Assembly: GCA_016648135.1 (NCBI GenBank)
Contig: JADDOH010000311.1
Location: 106,522 to 170,521, forward strand
Length of the DNA: 64,000 nt
Direction: 5' to 3'
Source of the DNA: Agrypnia vestita
Taxonomy: Eukaryota; Arthropoda; Insecta; Trichoptera; Phryganeidae
In this document: positions 13,901 through 28,900 of the stretch, in pieces
Numbering within the stretch: the stretch's first letter is position 1
Layout: every line of letters begins with the position of its first letter
Translations under genes and position numbers: made by a program
Notes under the pieces: generated by a model
Database searches by the model: none
The model's input: the letters and a program-made list of their open reading frames with translations, nothing else
Told to the model about the DNA's origin: nothing

Positions 13901-16900
13901 ATCCGGTCACCTTTTAATATTCAAATACCTTTGAAATATTAAATCATCAGTTTATTTTTTTCATAATCTAGCTCTTACAATTAAACAATTATTAGGTTAG
14001 TAGGAAAATAATTTCGGTTTGGTTTTCTAAATTCTAAACTTATTTTTCAATGAAAGTACCATTTCATCGTAATTGTAGCATAAAATTTCAAACATTTGTG
14101 TAGACCAGTAACAGAAAATCTTTTGGGTTTGAAGTGTCTTAAATTTGGAATAATAATACATGACTCTGCTGCTAAAGGAAATGTGACAATCGACGCATAA
14201 TGAACCCTTTAAATAAAGGCGTAAATGTAAAATTAATAATCTGAAACTTGAAATTCAACTTGGACACGTAACAGACAACGACATCTTGCATCCCATAATG
14301 TGATAACATAAGGGATTGCTGGAAGTCGGGTCCCTGAAAGAAGGGGATTGATTAAAAACCTTGGACAGTGGCTTGGTCAGTCTACTGCAGAGGTATTGTG
14401 GGCTGCAGTAAACAACGTATTTTGAACGAATAGGGCACAAAAGAAGAAGAAGAAAATTAACAACAAATGAGCATTTCCTACCGGAGCCGGAACTGATCCT
14501 GGGATCATCAAAATTATCTCCTAAAATCAATAGTGTTAGGAAGCGATATCGAGTCCCACGAGGCCATGAAAAAGTAACAGAACCATTATTTCTTAATCAA
14601 GATAGACTGTCATAGAGACGAGACGAAGCTACTTTTACGGAAAGTAGGTATGAAGGCTTTTTAGGTGTCCATTGGATTTACGGCCTAGCTGGCTGGCTTA
14701 AGTGATCACTTTACACAATGTAACGTTAACCAATTTCACCCATGATAGACTTTTACATTTATAATTTTTTTTTAAAGATGTATATGTATATGTTCAATGT
14801 GCACACTCTGTTCCATATGTATGTTGTATTTTTACTACCGCCACCTGTGGTTGAAAATTTTGTCTTTCTCATAAACTAGTACAGTACTAGCCGTTGGTAA
14901 TGAGATATCTTTATTTTCGATTTAAGTTTTTAGAACATTATTCTTTATTTATGTATGACATTCTTCCGAATTATTAACATTTACACTAGAATACACCTGA
15001 AAATTTAAAAAATAAAAAATAAATTAATTGCTTTTTAGACCAGTTTTTATATATTCAGAATAATGCGAGTACTTGTGATTAATTTTTTTTTAATTTTGAG
15101 GGCTTATAAGCCCTATGGACACCCAAAAAGACATCTACTTTCCCATATAAAAAAGTAGCTTCGTCTCTATGAGACATCTATAATATATCTTTATTAATGA
15201 TATCCCTCTGGTAATAAAATCCAGAACTGTGTTTTTGAAAAATTTAAACATAGGTACTCAAAATATTTTGAATTACTCCTTAAACTTATTACTGCGGAGG
15301 TTTATTCTACAAGCAATAAAGACACCGTGTCTGCAAACCAATTGTAATTGTAAAACTATTGTAATTGTAATTGTAAAACCAAATAATTGTTAAACTTCTT
15401 ATCTCGATACTAGTTCTCGAAAGTTCCTCCGAAATGAGACTATGGAGATAATTGCATTTGGCAACGTATGAAAAATAATCTTTTCTGCTCATAACACGAA
15501 GTTTAGAGATGAGGGCAGTCATGCAGCAATAATAGTTTAAGTAATTTGTAGTAGAACACACTCCATCACTATTTCGATCAACTACAGAATTGAGCTAATT
15601 TAAATGCTACAAAATTGGGCATGTAGCTAAATATTATCGTCTACTTCAATGAGCTACATGAAGAACTACTTCAAAACTGTACTACTAAATATGTAAAATT
15701 TTCGAATTCATGGGAGTGGCGGGGATTGTTTCAGTTTCCGGAGATTTCATCATTTAGTCCCAAAATTTTTAAGTTTATGAGGGGGAATGGGTTTTTTTTT
15801 TCAGTTTCCAAACTTTTCTTCACTCAGTCACCACAAATATTTCGGCCATTTTATCAACAATTATTTCTGACGACTGAAAGCGGACGGTTTCAAAAAGTTG
15901 TTGTAATGTTTTAATGTAATGTAATGTAAAATCTTCCTAAAATCAAACTTAAATTCATAAATCATTTAAACCTATAGCTTTTTCAAAATACTTCAATACT
16001 TCATTATCAGATTACCTTTATTACCATATTATTAAATGACTCGCATATGTACATATATATAATAATAAGAACTGTGGCTCCCTCATCAGACTCAAGAGCT
16101 TCTCTTCTCTGATGAGTTCTACCTGACTATAAGTTATTTTTAAAAAATGTCAATTTGATATGTAAATATATAAGAAATGTAAACAATTCATTTTTTTTAT
16201 ATCTCACCAAATACCTCACCAAAAAGAATTAAGATTATTTTGTGTAGTGAGGCATAATCCGTTACAATCGTATTGGTAGTGTAATCTAATTTGATAATAA
16301 TAACATAATCAGCTTTATTTTCAATTTCTTCATTTTTTTACTATATGTTTTTGGTTTACACATTATAATGCGAGCTTTAATTTTTGGATTTACATATTTA
16401 ATATGTGACTCGAAAAAATATCCAATATTATAGTTAATAATTATAGTGTATCGAAAATTCCGTTTGGGTCTATAATGCTTAAAACATTATAGACCTTAAT
16501 GATCTACCGTTACACACATATATCAAAAATATTACGTTAATCAGTAAAATAAACAAATGGTCAATTTACCTAACGTATACAGTAGTAGGTATACAATTAA
16601 GTATGTTTTATAGAATATAAGAGGTGGAGCAAAAATAACAGGTAGGGTATGACGAGGAGCTTAGAATACATACAGGAAAATAAGACCATCAGTAATTACA
16701 TGATTCTCTAATGAATTTCTCTTTCGTGTCTATCTGTTGTTAGAGTATAATTGGTCATTTACTTTTATAAAAATGAGTTTAATGTAATGTTTTAATCAAA
16801 TAAATTCTGTAAATCCATGTGTGTACATAAGATTTTAATAAAATTATTCCTAACAAAAAAAATAATTTAAAAGAAATTTCGTTTGTCTACCTATGAAAAT

Positions 16901-19900
16901 ATTATTATAAATTTTATGACTGCACACATTTTTTTTAAAAATTAAAAATAACAAATTATAAAGATATTCAATTCAAAGTTTTTTTAATTTTTTTTAAAAA
17001 AATGGTACATAATTGACAAATTATTTCTTTGTATGATATATTATAGATATCTTATAGAGACGAAGTTTTTTTGTATGGGAAAATAGATATGGAAATTTTT
17101 TTATGTTCATAGGGCTTACGACCTATCGTACGACTGGCTTAAGCGATCACTTTACATAATGTAACGTTCACCATTTCCAACCATAATAAAATACCATATA
17201 TCTCAAATTTTTGAATTTGTATATATATTTAAGTTTCACAACCCGTTTCATATGTATATTGTAATTATCATTAGTGCGACCGGCATGTAAAGCTTTATCA
17301 TTCCCCTTAATTAACCACAGATATCACTAATGAGATATCTATTTTTCATGATAGGTCGTAAGAAGCTCTATGAACACCCAATGACTTCCATACCTACTTT
17401 CCCATAAAAAATATAATTTCTTCTCTATGAGATATTTATAATATATCTTGATTAATGATGTCTCTGGGACAAAATCCAGCACTGTGTTCAGAAAAAATTG
17501 GACAAACTCAAAATCTCCTAAATTTTTTTTTAATTTTATTTTGCTTTGCACAATACTGTATATTAATTAATACATTATATTTAACATAACATTTTATGAA
17601 TTTATTTTTTGCATTGCTTCATTTTGAATCTAATAATGTACTTTCAGTTTCTTTTAAGTATAATGCATGTATATGTGTGTATTATTACTACATCATAAAT
17701 AATTAATCAAATGTCATATTTATTACGAACATGTACTGAGTTTTCAATTAAATATACTGAATAGAGAATTATTACTACTTATAATTAGGCTTGCATTACG
17801 AAAATGATATTGTTTCAGGTTTTTCATTTTTTATTGCTTATTATTTATGAAATATGACATATCATTTATGAATAGTGTAAGCCCTAGAGAAACTTGAATA
17901 CTTTAACTAAATTAAAATATAATTCTATATCGAGTTAAAGTTTGTAAGTTTGTAAATTTGGATGTATGATTCACCAATTTTTAGAATGCACTTTCAGGGT
18001 GGATATAGCAGGCGCGTGCAGTGTCTATATTGAAGCATGACTTTTACGAAGACAAATTTTTTGGAAAAAACATAGAAATAAGATTTTTTAGAAAAGAGAG
18101 TTTATTTCACATAATATAATGATACATTAAAATATGAATCACATTACAATAATTGTGATGGGAATATAACGAGATATATATCTATATGTATACGTAAATG
18201 TCATGCTGCAGTGTTCTCACTGAACGCCCCTGGCACATAGGCTATATATTATCCTGCTAAAATAAAAGGGCTTTTCATGGTGACCTATTTTACAACTAAA
18301 GTCGACGAAAAAGTGGTCGAGCGATGATTCTTTTCGAACGCTGCCTTAACGGTATTTAAATACTTTCTATAGAGGAGTTGTAGAATCCAAAAAGTTCTAT
18401 GAAAAAATCCGTGACGACATATACTTATATAAGTTAATACACAAATTGATAAAATATTACTAAAAGTTACTAAAAATCTACGCGTGCGAAACCGCGGGCA
18501 CAGCTAATCATTTATATTTTATAATAATCATTAATATTAATTATTTCATGATACAGGATATCAGTGGCGTGCAGTGGGTATAAACTAAGGTTATGCTGTG
18601 TCCTACTATATACCTATATTTAAAAAAATATATACACATATATCTACCTATATGGTTATATACATGTTTTGTATTTTTTAGTGTATATAATGAACTATTC
18701 TGAGAAGATTTAATCCACAAAAATAACTGCACTATAAAAGAAGTATTGTAAAGAAGGATTTTCTAAATAAATAAATATTTTATATATAGGTAATACGGCA
18801 AAAATTTTCAATATATTTCGAAGACGATTTACGTGTATATAATTGAATCCGAAATAATACTAATTTCAGATTTACGTTTCTTTTCACAAAAATAACTCAA
18901 ACATTTTTTGATATAATAGATGGCAATGTCGTCGTAAATAAATATTTTCATATGTGCAATGTTCAAAAACCTACGAAGTTTACGAAGTTTCTTAATGAAT
19001 TACGTAAACTAATTCATGTAAATAGAAACGGATTGAATTTTTTACTTTTGAACTCAGTAAATTAAATAAAAATAATAAAAGAAAAGTACAAATGTACTCA
19101 ATGGAATTCACCATAGAAAAGAGAAATAGAATTCACACAAAAAGTTTTGGGTGGAATTTGTAAAAAATGTCATTTCAAAATATACAGAAATTTAAAAAAT
19201 TATAAACATTCTTAAAAATACATGCTGTTCTCGCATTAATTATTATCCCTCATATAAAACGCATACTATTGGTACTGAACATCAGACGGATGAAAATGCC
19301 TGAGAGAATTATTAGAGATCCTTAAGGGAGAGCAACATCTAGCAGTCGAAATATACAGGGTAATGATGATGACGATATTGAATAGATTCGAAATTTATAA
19401 TCTTAAATAATATCAAACATACCATAAAACTACACAAGCTTGATGTATCAGATAACATATCAAATATTTTATAATACGTTATTATTTTTATTATTATCCT
19501 TAGGGGAGAGCAATATCTAGCAGTCGAAATATACAGGCTAATGATGATGACGATATTGACTAGATTTGAAATTTATAATCTTAAATAATATCAAACATAT
19601 CATAAAACTACACAAGCTTGATGTATCAGATAACATATCAAATATTTTATAATACGTTATTATTTTTTTGCAATCACTCACACCTATATATTGACCAATC
19701 ACTGAAAAGATTGATGAAATTCTCTTTAAGAATCTGGTATTATAGACACTTTGACATACATGGAGCAAAATATGTATGTCACCGTTAAAGTATCAAATCA
19801 ATAATTTTATGAAATACCTCGTCATTCATGTAGTAATTAAATGTACAGGTGTTTAACCTTTTCACTTTTTGCCAGGCTATATTTAATGTAGCCTATTGGC

Positions 19901-22900
19901 CAGATTTGTTCGCTAACTAAAAAAATATCTTTAGCCTATAACAACATAAATCCACGTAAGTCAAATTCGTCTTTTTTTTCAGGGTTCACCTGTGTAAGTC
20001 TACTCGGTAAACAAACATAACTAATCAGTGAGATTGACTAAAGTTGAATTAAAATTATTTCGGATAATTTTATTTTAATTGAGATAAATTATAGAAGTCT
20101 CGCGGAGACGAAGCTAATTACATTATATAAGTCTTTATGGGGTGGCCCAGGGCTTATCACCTGGCTGAGTTGGCTTAAGGGATTGCTTTACACAATGCAA
20201 CGTTCACCAATCCCACCGTAAGAACATCCACACATTATCAAGTTTTTGAATGTTATAAATCTTAATATTTTCGAATGGACTTTGCTAAAGACATCTTTAA
20301 ATTGTTTCTTGTTTATATAATTTATAAAATAATTTTAAAATAATTAATTAATTTATAAAAGTTTTTATTTTTATAAATTTTTAGTTTTGACAGAGCAAGA
20401 ATGTGCAGAGGTCCGAAGAATATCAATGAATTTGAAAAAATTAGGCTTATCACAATTAATTAATAAATAAAGCCTTTATTTATTTATTTATTAGCTTTAT
20501 TTATTAGCTGACCAAATATAGTACAGTTTACATAGTAAATGTAACGTTAATCTAATTTAATAGAATATTAACTTAATTATATTAGATAAGTAGGCATTCT
20601 TCGGCAGCTAGTTTGATGGTCAGGTTGTCCTCTAGTTTCTTCAACTCATCTCTGTCGCGAGCTATTCTTCTCCGTCCTTTTGGTAAGTCATCTTTCCATC
20701 TCTTGATTTGACGTCCTTTTTGTCTTTTTACATTTCTAGGATACCATTCCAATGCATCCTTTCTTTCGTTTTTCTCTGTTTGTACTCATAATATGACCAG
20801 TTCAGTTCCATTTGAGTTTGACTTTGAGTTATTAAAATTAATTAGTTGTAAATACGGCGATGGTATACAAAATTTTTATAGAATTATGTAAACTTTACCA
20901 AAAAGTTTTGTGTTCCGTAATAAAAGTTTGTCAGTATTCGACATTTTAATTACATATGTTTTTTTATTTATTTCATGTTATGTTGAAAAGTGCATGAAAA
21001 TTGTTTTGCCCTTGACCTGGAGCGACATGCAAAGCAGAACGTTCGTGGCTTTAAAAGGCTAATAATTTCCCCATGTATCATTATTTAACTGTTTACTTAT
21101 GTACAATAAATACAGGGTAGAATTTACAAATAAAGTAAGGTAATGTCCAAACGGAAAGCTGAGTGAAAGCTACGTAAGCAATTTGAAATAACAAATATAC
21201 TAAATGAATCATTGTAATATTTTCATTAATGAACTATGGAAGCGGAACAATGAACTGATTATGACATCATTAATTGTGGAGTGATTGTTAAGTCATAAAT
21301 CAGTGATCCTCAAACTAAAATCCACCAAGTAATTTTATTTCTAAGGCTAATTTTATTGTAATTAGAAATAATTTTGAAAAAATTACGAAAAAACTCAAAC
21401 GTCTAAATAAATAGATACTTTTAAAAAGTATAATATCTTAGTAAATAATTAGCGCTTTTTGATAAATTTTTTGAAAATTAAAAATACAACCTCTATTGTA
21501 AAAATTACAACTGGCAAATGAAGAAAATATGTATACTTCTAAGCAATGAAAAATATAATCTCTTATAACTCATAATGCAAGGGAAGATAGAAAGGGAAGG
21601 CAGAAAGAGGATATCTTGGTGGCTTAGTATCTCAAATACTGGAGATACTGAGCCACCTCTAAGCGTGGTTTATACATCTCTCATAGGATAAATCAGCATA
21701 CTGCAACTTGGGCGCTAATCTTCAAAAGAAGAAGAAAAATAAAAATAAATAAATATTATTGTTTTTGATGTTTATGGCGTTAACTTTGTTGTTGGACATT
21801 CAAGCTTTGTATAAACTACGCTTAAAACGGTTTTAATATCACTGTATGTTAGGACGGACGCACAATAACTTTATTTTCACGCGTTAAATTATTGTGCATC
21901 CGTCTTGACGAAGATGATAGTTAAAAACCATCTGTCTACTTTATACAAAGTTTTTTAGTTTTTAAAATCTAATCTAAATATAATAATTTTGTTGTCTGTC
22001 TATGCCGTAACTAAATTAATGTAAATACAAAATAAACCATTTATTTACGCCTCCTACGTTTGACATTTGACAGTATAAATTGTTTGACAGTATACATATA
22101 TATATATATATATAAATAATGCTTAAATTGTGTTCCGCGATTTTCCACAGGTGTACGGCTAGTTATTATATAATATTTTTTATTTTTGAAAGTTGCCCAC
22201 CCAATCGATTTAATAATTTTAAGTAATTTTAGAAATATTTCGATAGACCTACACATTTTGAAAGTTTTGGGACATCTGTCGTAACGAATCAGCTGACAGT
22301 CGCATGCGCATCCCAGCTTCCATGCCACTTGATCGCACGCAATCTGTCTAGTATACGTTTTAAAATTTCTTACATCACCGCGGCAAAACAACCTCATCTT
22401 TGACTATTTCTTGTAAAACAGTATAGATTTAACATAAATTTACTTTTTTCAATTTTTTTTATCCTATCTTCTACTGGAGGTTGGCCATCATCGATTGTAT
22501 CTTCACTTTAGATTTTTTGCGCTAACCAATTCAATTTTTTTCAATCGAAAGTTTCGATTTTAGTTTGGTTAGGTTGTTATGTTTATATTTGCTACACAAC
22601 TTACTTAACCTTAAAATATTTTATGATTCATTGATAATGTACTATTTTTATGCCGTATTCAATATGCGCGGAAAGTTTAAAATAAAAAATTAAATATACG
22701 ACAATTTGAACATTAGACTGTACCAACCATAGTGGCCGATTTCAATATTATATCATTTTGAATGTCCTTAACTAGAAAAACTTTGTTAATTTATATTTGG
22801 TGAGTGGGGCACTTAATTTGCATTTCTCTAATCCTTTATAAATAGGTTTGAAAAAAGGAGTAAAAACCATGTAATTTTCCATGAATTTGAACTTGAAATT

Positions 22901-25900
22901 GAATTTGACATTATTCATCTCGAACAGCAAGTAGTGTTAACTAAGCAGTTAAAAGAACCACTTCTGAATGAATAGTGTGGCATTGATTCGAAAAGTTGAG
23001 AAACGGAGACGTAACTATTAAAACTGAAAAGGATCGAGGACACGTCTTGCTACTATTGAAAACGATGAATTGAAAACTTTAGTGGAAGATCGACTATCGC
23101 CGATTGCTTGCTGCTAGGTCCCGCGCGCGGCCATTACTGCTCGCTACGTGGCCATTGGTGTCTGCAATTGACTAAGTGTACTGACCGCCGTGCGGTCGAT
23201 AGTGGCCACTGCGCAGCTATTAGTGTCTGCGATTAACTAACCTAAAAATTAAATGCCAATAATATAATTTCCCCCAGAAAAAATAAAATTGATGTAATAA
23301 ATTAAAAACATCTAAGTATCTCATCCTAAAGTGACTCGGATGTTATATAATGTATGTATAATATTTATACTCGTAAAATAATATATAAATATATTTTAAA
23401 ATTATCTTTATAATACACCCACTTTCTTAAAAAATAAGTATACGATTTGATAAATTGTCGAAGCTGGCAATGGAAAAAATGCATTCTTGATGCGTATTTA
23501 GCACAATCATTATACAGATTATTGAATAAAATGCATTTTACTTCACAACTTTCTTCTCGTTAGCGGGAAAAAATAAATAACATATAAATAGCAAAAAATG
23601 TCTTTAAATATAGTGATATTCTATAAAATTCTTCGGCAAAAAGGCATATACATAATCAGTTAGCTCTCATTATGATAAATAAAGTGTAATAACCCTAAAG
23701 TTATGTTCAATTAAATTTGATAGATAGAATCGGCATTTATCTTCAAAACAACAAAACATTTTGAAATAGACGTTTGCCAACCGAAGCAAGACTAGCAATG
23801 GTTTTCTAGTACCAACACGAAGTATCGAATTAAAGCCTGGATCTGGCAGAAGAGGAACCAAAGTAGACTGAAACAATAAAATGAGATCACATGGCGTATG
23901 TTAATCCATTTATTATGGAATTAATATTGAATGTTAAGCTGATCTTAGTGAATGCAATTAAAAAAGGGTCGCTATGGTAGCTTGGTCATGTAAAGCGAAT
24001 GATTAAGAAGAGAATGGTAATGGAAGAGAATAAAGAGAATGGAAAATAAAAAGATAAACTACGCAAGTGTTAAATGAAATAGATAGAGAGCCGCGGAAAA
24101 CTCGACAAGACTGGTTTCGACAACATTCATTAATTTTCATCCCAAGACATACGGTGTGGATGAGGTTAGAGTTTTGTGTCGGGACAGAAGAGTGTGGCAC
24201 TTCATTCTGTCTACCCCCGTAGAAAACGGTGTGAAGGTAAGATATTTAAATAGTTGTTATTCATGAATATGGGATTCAAAGAACATGAATATGGTATGAA
24301 ATGAATAGTTAAAACCAACCATGATAAGTAGTAATCGTAAAACCCCTTTTTTTTTAACCTAAAACCAAAAAACGAAAATCGCCTCAAAACCGCGGTTTTC
24401 GTTTTCTCAAAATATCTCAAGTGTGAATGAAAATCCAACGGCAGAGATGCCAATACTCTCACTAAAGGACGAAATAAAAGAGGCGATAATTGATGGTTCC
24501 AGAAAAATTAAATGATGCAGTTCAATCTATGAAGCATTAATTTGCGTTATTTAAAAAACTTAAATTAAATTTAAAAATGAAGATTAAATAGACATCTACA
24601 TACATATTCACTCGTTTTACTCGGTCCAAAATACTAGACTAACAAGGAGATCACCAAAAATGTGGACTTGCGATCGCGCGTAATTTTTTTTTAAGATTTA
24701 AAAAGAAAACTGATAAAAAAAATGAAACACGATAAAAAAATATATAAAAAAAATTCATGTTGTCTGTTTATTTATCTAAAAAAAGTATGTTTATCTAAAA
24801 AAAATTCAAGTTGTCTGTTTATTTATCTATGACAAAGAATTATCATCTTTGTACATTTACATAGAAAATATTGTATGTACCTACGGAAAATTCTTGATTA
24901 CGCTTCGCGCGGCCGGCCGTTTGTTTCGGGGCAATCCTGAACACGTTTGTTAAGATGCGGGGCAAGTTATTTTTTTAATTACATCTATTGGGTTGTTTGG
25001 AAAGTAATTTCGTTTTTATTCGTTAAAATGAAATACGATTTTCTTATAGTATATAAATATTTTATTTGATTATTTATTCATCATTTTGGTCCAATACCTT
25101 TTGCCATCTTTTTGGCAGTAGCATGACTCAACGCGCATAAAATTTCTGATATTTGCTGGCAATTTGATTTAAAGCATTTTTAACGTAGGTACTCACCTGA
25201 AGTAATGGTTTTACCGTCTAAAAATTTTTTTAGAGACCGGAACAAGTAACAATCAATTCTATCCTATTCTGTTTTTAAGTGAATCCTTCAATCTGTCGAG
25301 TTGACGACAGTACACTTCAGAATTGATCGTGGTGTTGTCCAGTTGAAGCTCAAATAAAACTATTGCCTTGACATCCCACCAAACAGAGAGCATCACTTTT
25401 TTAAGAATCTTGGCTTTCAAAGAGCTTTGAGACGGTTCATTTTTTGCGTTTAAAGTTGTTGTAAACAGCCCATTTTTCGTCCCCCGTGATGATTCGCTTC
25501 AAAAATTGATCATTTCCTTGACGTTTCAGAAGTAAATCACAGGCGTCAAGGCGACGCAGTAAATTTCTCTCTGTAAGAACGCGTGGTATCCATATGTCGA
25601 GTTTTGAAACTAAACCATAGCATTTTACGAGATCATGAATACTTGAATTCGATAAATTTAACCTCTCAGCGATCTCTCGAGTTCTTATTCTTATCTAATT
25701 CTTATTACATTTGACTTCCAGAACTTGGGGCATCTTTAACATCGAAATTGCCAGAACAAAATTTTGCAAACCAGATTTGGCACCGGTAGTCTGTCAATCT
25801 TCTCCATACACATCGAATTTTTTTTTGCTTGCCAAAAATGCCGCTTTCGACTCTCCATATTTCAAAGGGTACCAAACAAAAACCCTTGCATAGAATCAGA

Positions 25901-28900
25901 CAATTTTTTTACAAACAAGACTTGCTATACCAGCTGTCAAAATATATAATGACTATGAGGCTTAAGTATGAAGTAAGCCGTGAAATTATACCATCTGTTA
26001 GAAAAAAAACGAAATTACTTTCCGAACAACCTTATTCTATTTTCCCGTATGTGCCAAATTTTATACGAAATTGCGATCTAGATTAGGTAAATGATAAACA
26101 TTTAAATAGTTGAGTGTTTCTTAAATTTTATTATTTAAGTTCTAATAAAATATAATTTCATGTTTTTTCTTTTGTAATAATTAATATCAAATAAAAATGC
26201 ATAAAAATGTATTTTTTGCATGTTTCTTTTAATATTATTTTAATTTTTGAAAAATTACTCAACTTTGAAAAATTGAAGACCCTGGCTAACCGCGGTTTTC
26301 AATTTCAATGAAAATCTAAAACGGCGGTATCTGAAAAACTCAGTTTTTCAGAAAACCTAATAGTTAAAGAACATTTTTTGCAGTGTGTAGATAATCTTAG
26401 AAATACCTGATTTCCACACTTAAGCGGCAACATGCACATGTCAATGTTCTAAATGTGTGCAACGGACGGTATTTCCTTTTACCAGGCTATACTAGAATAA
26501 AGCCTCCTTCGAATATTGCAAAACCTCTGACGTAAAAACCGGTCTAAGTGTCGTTGGAGTGTTACGGCGTATTTATGAAAGGGAACGTGATTAATTCGCA
26601 GTTACTAACAAAGGCTTGATCCAATTGCAACCATTTTACCAAGTGTCTACTGAGTAGAGTGCGTTGTATAATCGTTGCAATGTTTGCAACGGTACCTACA
26701 GTAACCCAAAGTAATTGCAACGAAGCGGATATTCAAAAACGAAATACGTTATATTTTTCTGTGTAATCGTTTTGTGAATCACATATGTGGCAAATCTAGC
26801 AAGATAAGAAATTAAAAATTATTTTGTGTTATAAAATAGAACACATCTAGTCTAGTATTCAAGATAGTTACAGCATAGCCAATTGAGGCCGGATTAGATT
26901 CTTTTTCTCTTGACCTTATTTTTAACAAAAATATATTATAAATTAAAAAAACATTAGATATTGATTCTCAAACTTACATTTTAAAAATATATTTATATTT
27001 ATATGTATATATATTAAACCTTTTTGATCAAAATCAGCCACTCGTTTAAAAATATACTATATTTTACTGAGAAAATGTAATTTTGTATGTAAGCAAAATA
27101 TTGTTCCTTTTTTGCCAATTCCTTTCGTCGGTGTTATATTGTGTATATTTAAAATAATGTTGTGTTTATTTAAAAAATACCACCATACAAGCCCGGAATG
27201 TCAACTGGACAATATACTTGTAAATATCTACGTTCGTACCTGATTTTATAAGCGTATTACAGACTCAAAAAATGTTGAAGTGTGATCTTATATTTTAAAA
27301 GTAACTCGAAATACCTGTACACGGTATCTCTTAGTTAATTGAAAAAACCTCGAGGAATCTTCTTCATTCAATTTTGAATAGAAAGTATTATTTACACTTT
27401 GGGTGAAATGTCAACAGATAATCGACATCAATGTTTGCATCATTTCAAAATTCTTGGCTTATTTCTTATAAAACGTTGTACTATCACTAGAGAAACTTAA
27501 AAGAAATATTAATAATTCGTTCGCTCTAAAATAGAAAATGACAATTTTAAAATTTCTGCAAGGTTTTAATCATTTTATTTGACATGCATCAAAGCGAATG
27601 AATTTTTAATATTCGATATAAATTATTTTTATGATATTTCGACGTTTTACAGAAGGTTATCCAGAAAAATTGAAAAAAATTCAAACTTTGATATAGCTTA
27701 TCTCTGTTACTGTCAAGATCTCATCAAGAGTATACGAATATTTTCTATTCAAAATTGAATGAACAAGACTCCACGAAGTTTTTGCTACTAGCTAAGAGAC
27801 ATCCTTTATGTTGGGAGTAATTGAAGTAGAGTGCCATAGATTCATTCTTAAGAAGGGGCCTTATAATTTAATATACTTGCTTAATAAATAATATGTTATA
27901 ATTTATTTATTTTCATTGCTTTTAAAATTGTGCTATTTTTACTCCATATCCCTTGTTAAAAAAAATTAATTACAGTATAATTTTAGATTTTTCGAAATTT
28001 TTCTAAACCACACAAATGAGAAAGGAGCCCGACGTGTGGAAAAGGCGCGAAACCTGGTTCACCTAGTCTGACTCGAGCCATGGGTCTGATCAGACAATTT
28101 CGCCGACGCCGTGACCCCCTATAACAATTATTAGGTACGTTTTCAATATTCTATAAGTTTTAAGGATAATAATATACATGGATGGAATAGATTTTCCACA
28201 TGAACTTGATGCAAAAGGAGTATGTTGATAGAATATCAAATTGGAAACAATACAAATGAGAAAGCGAGTATAATAAAAATTTGGTTTTTATTGGTTAGTT
28301 TTTTTCATTATTAATTTTATGGTTAGTTCTCGTATTGTAAATAATAGTATTCGTCGGATTTAGAATAATATAGTAATCAATTAATAAATATGATTAGCAT
28401 CGATTTTGATGTAAAATAATTAAGAAACAAATCTTTTCAAGATACATCTGACTAGTCCGTCCCTGTACATAAAAAGTCCCACAGAAAACAATCGACGCGT
28501 TTATCAGCGGGTTAATTATTTTATGGGTGAGTGCGGTGACTGCTGTTTGCCAACAATAAATGTATTCAATATTATATTTACATAATAGGTAAATGCATAC
28601 AGACGTAACTTATTGAGGTCTGCAAAAGTCTAAATGCTAGATTTCTTACCACAGTGCAATATACATAAATTGTCAATATTCCGTCTACACAATGTGTACT
28701 TATTCATACTGTTCCATCTGACGCAATTTACCGCAATATTCTGTCTACTCACGCCATAATTCCTTAGAGCATTTATACTCAGAATATTTTTTGAAGTTGT
28801 GGCGTTATCTTGCAAAGGCAAGGTCATGTAATATTACAAAATTGCTTAGGCCGTTAGTTAATAAGCTATCGGAATTGAACCTGCCACATCTTATTGGTCA

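Noticed and set aside
25711..26086. Three overlapping plus-strand ORFs of 60-85 codons
   Set aside because: They are antisense to the degenerate mariner transposase and span its inverted end.
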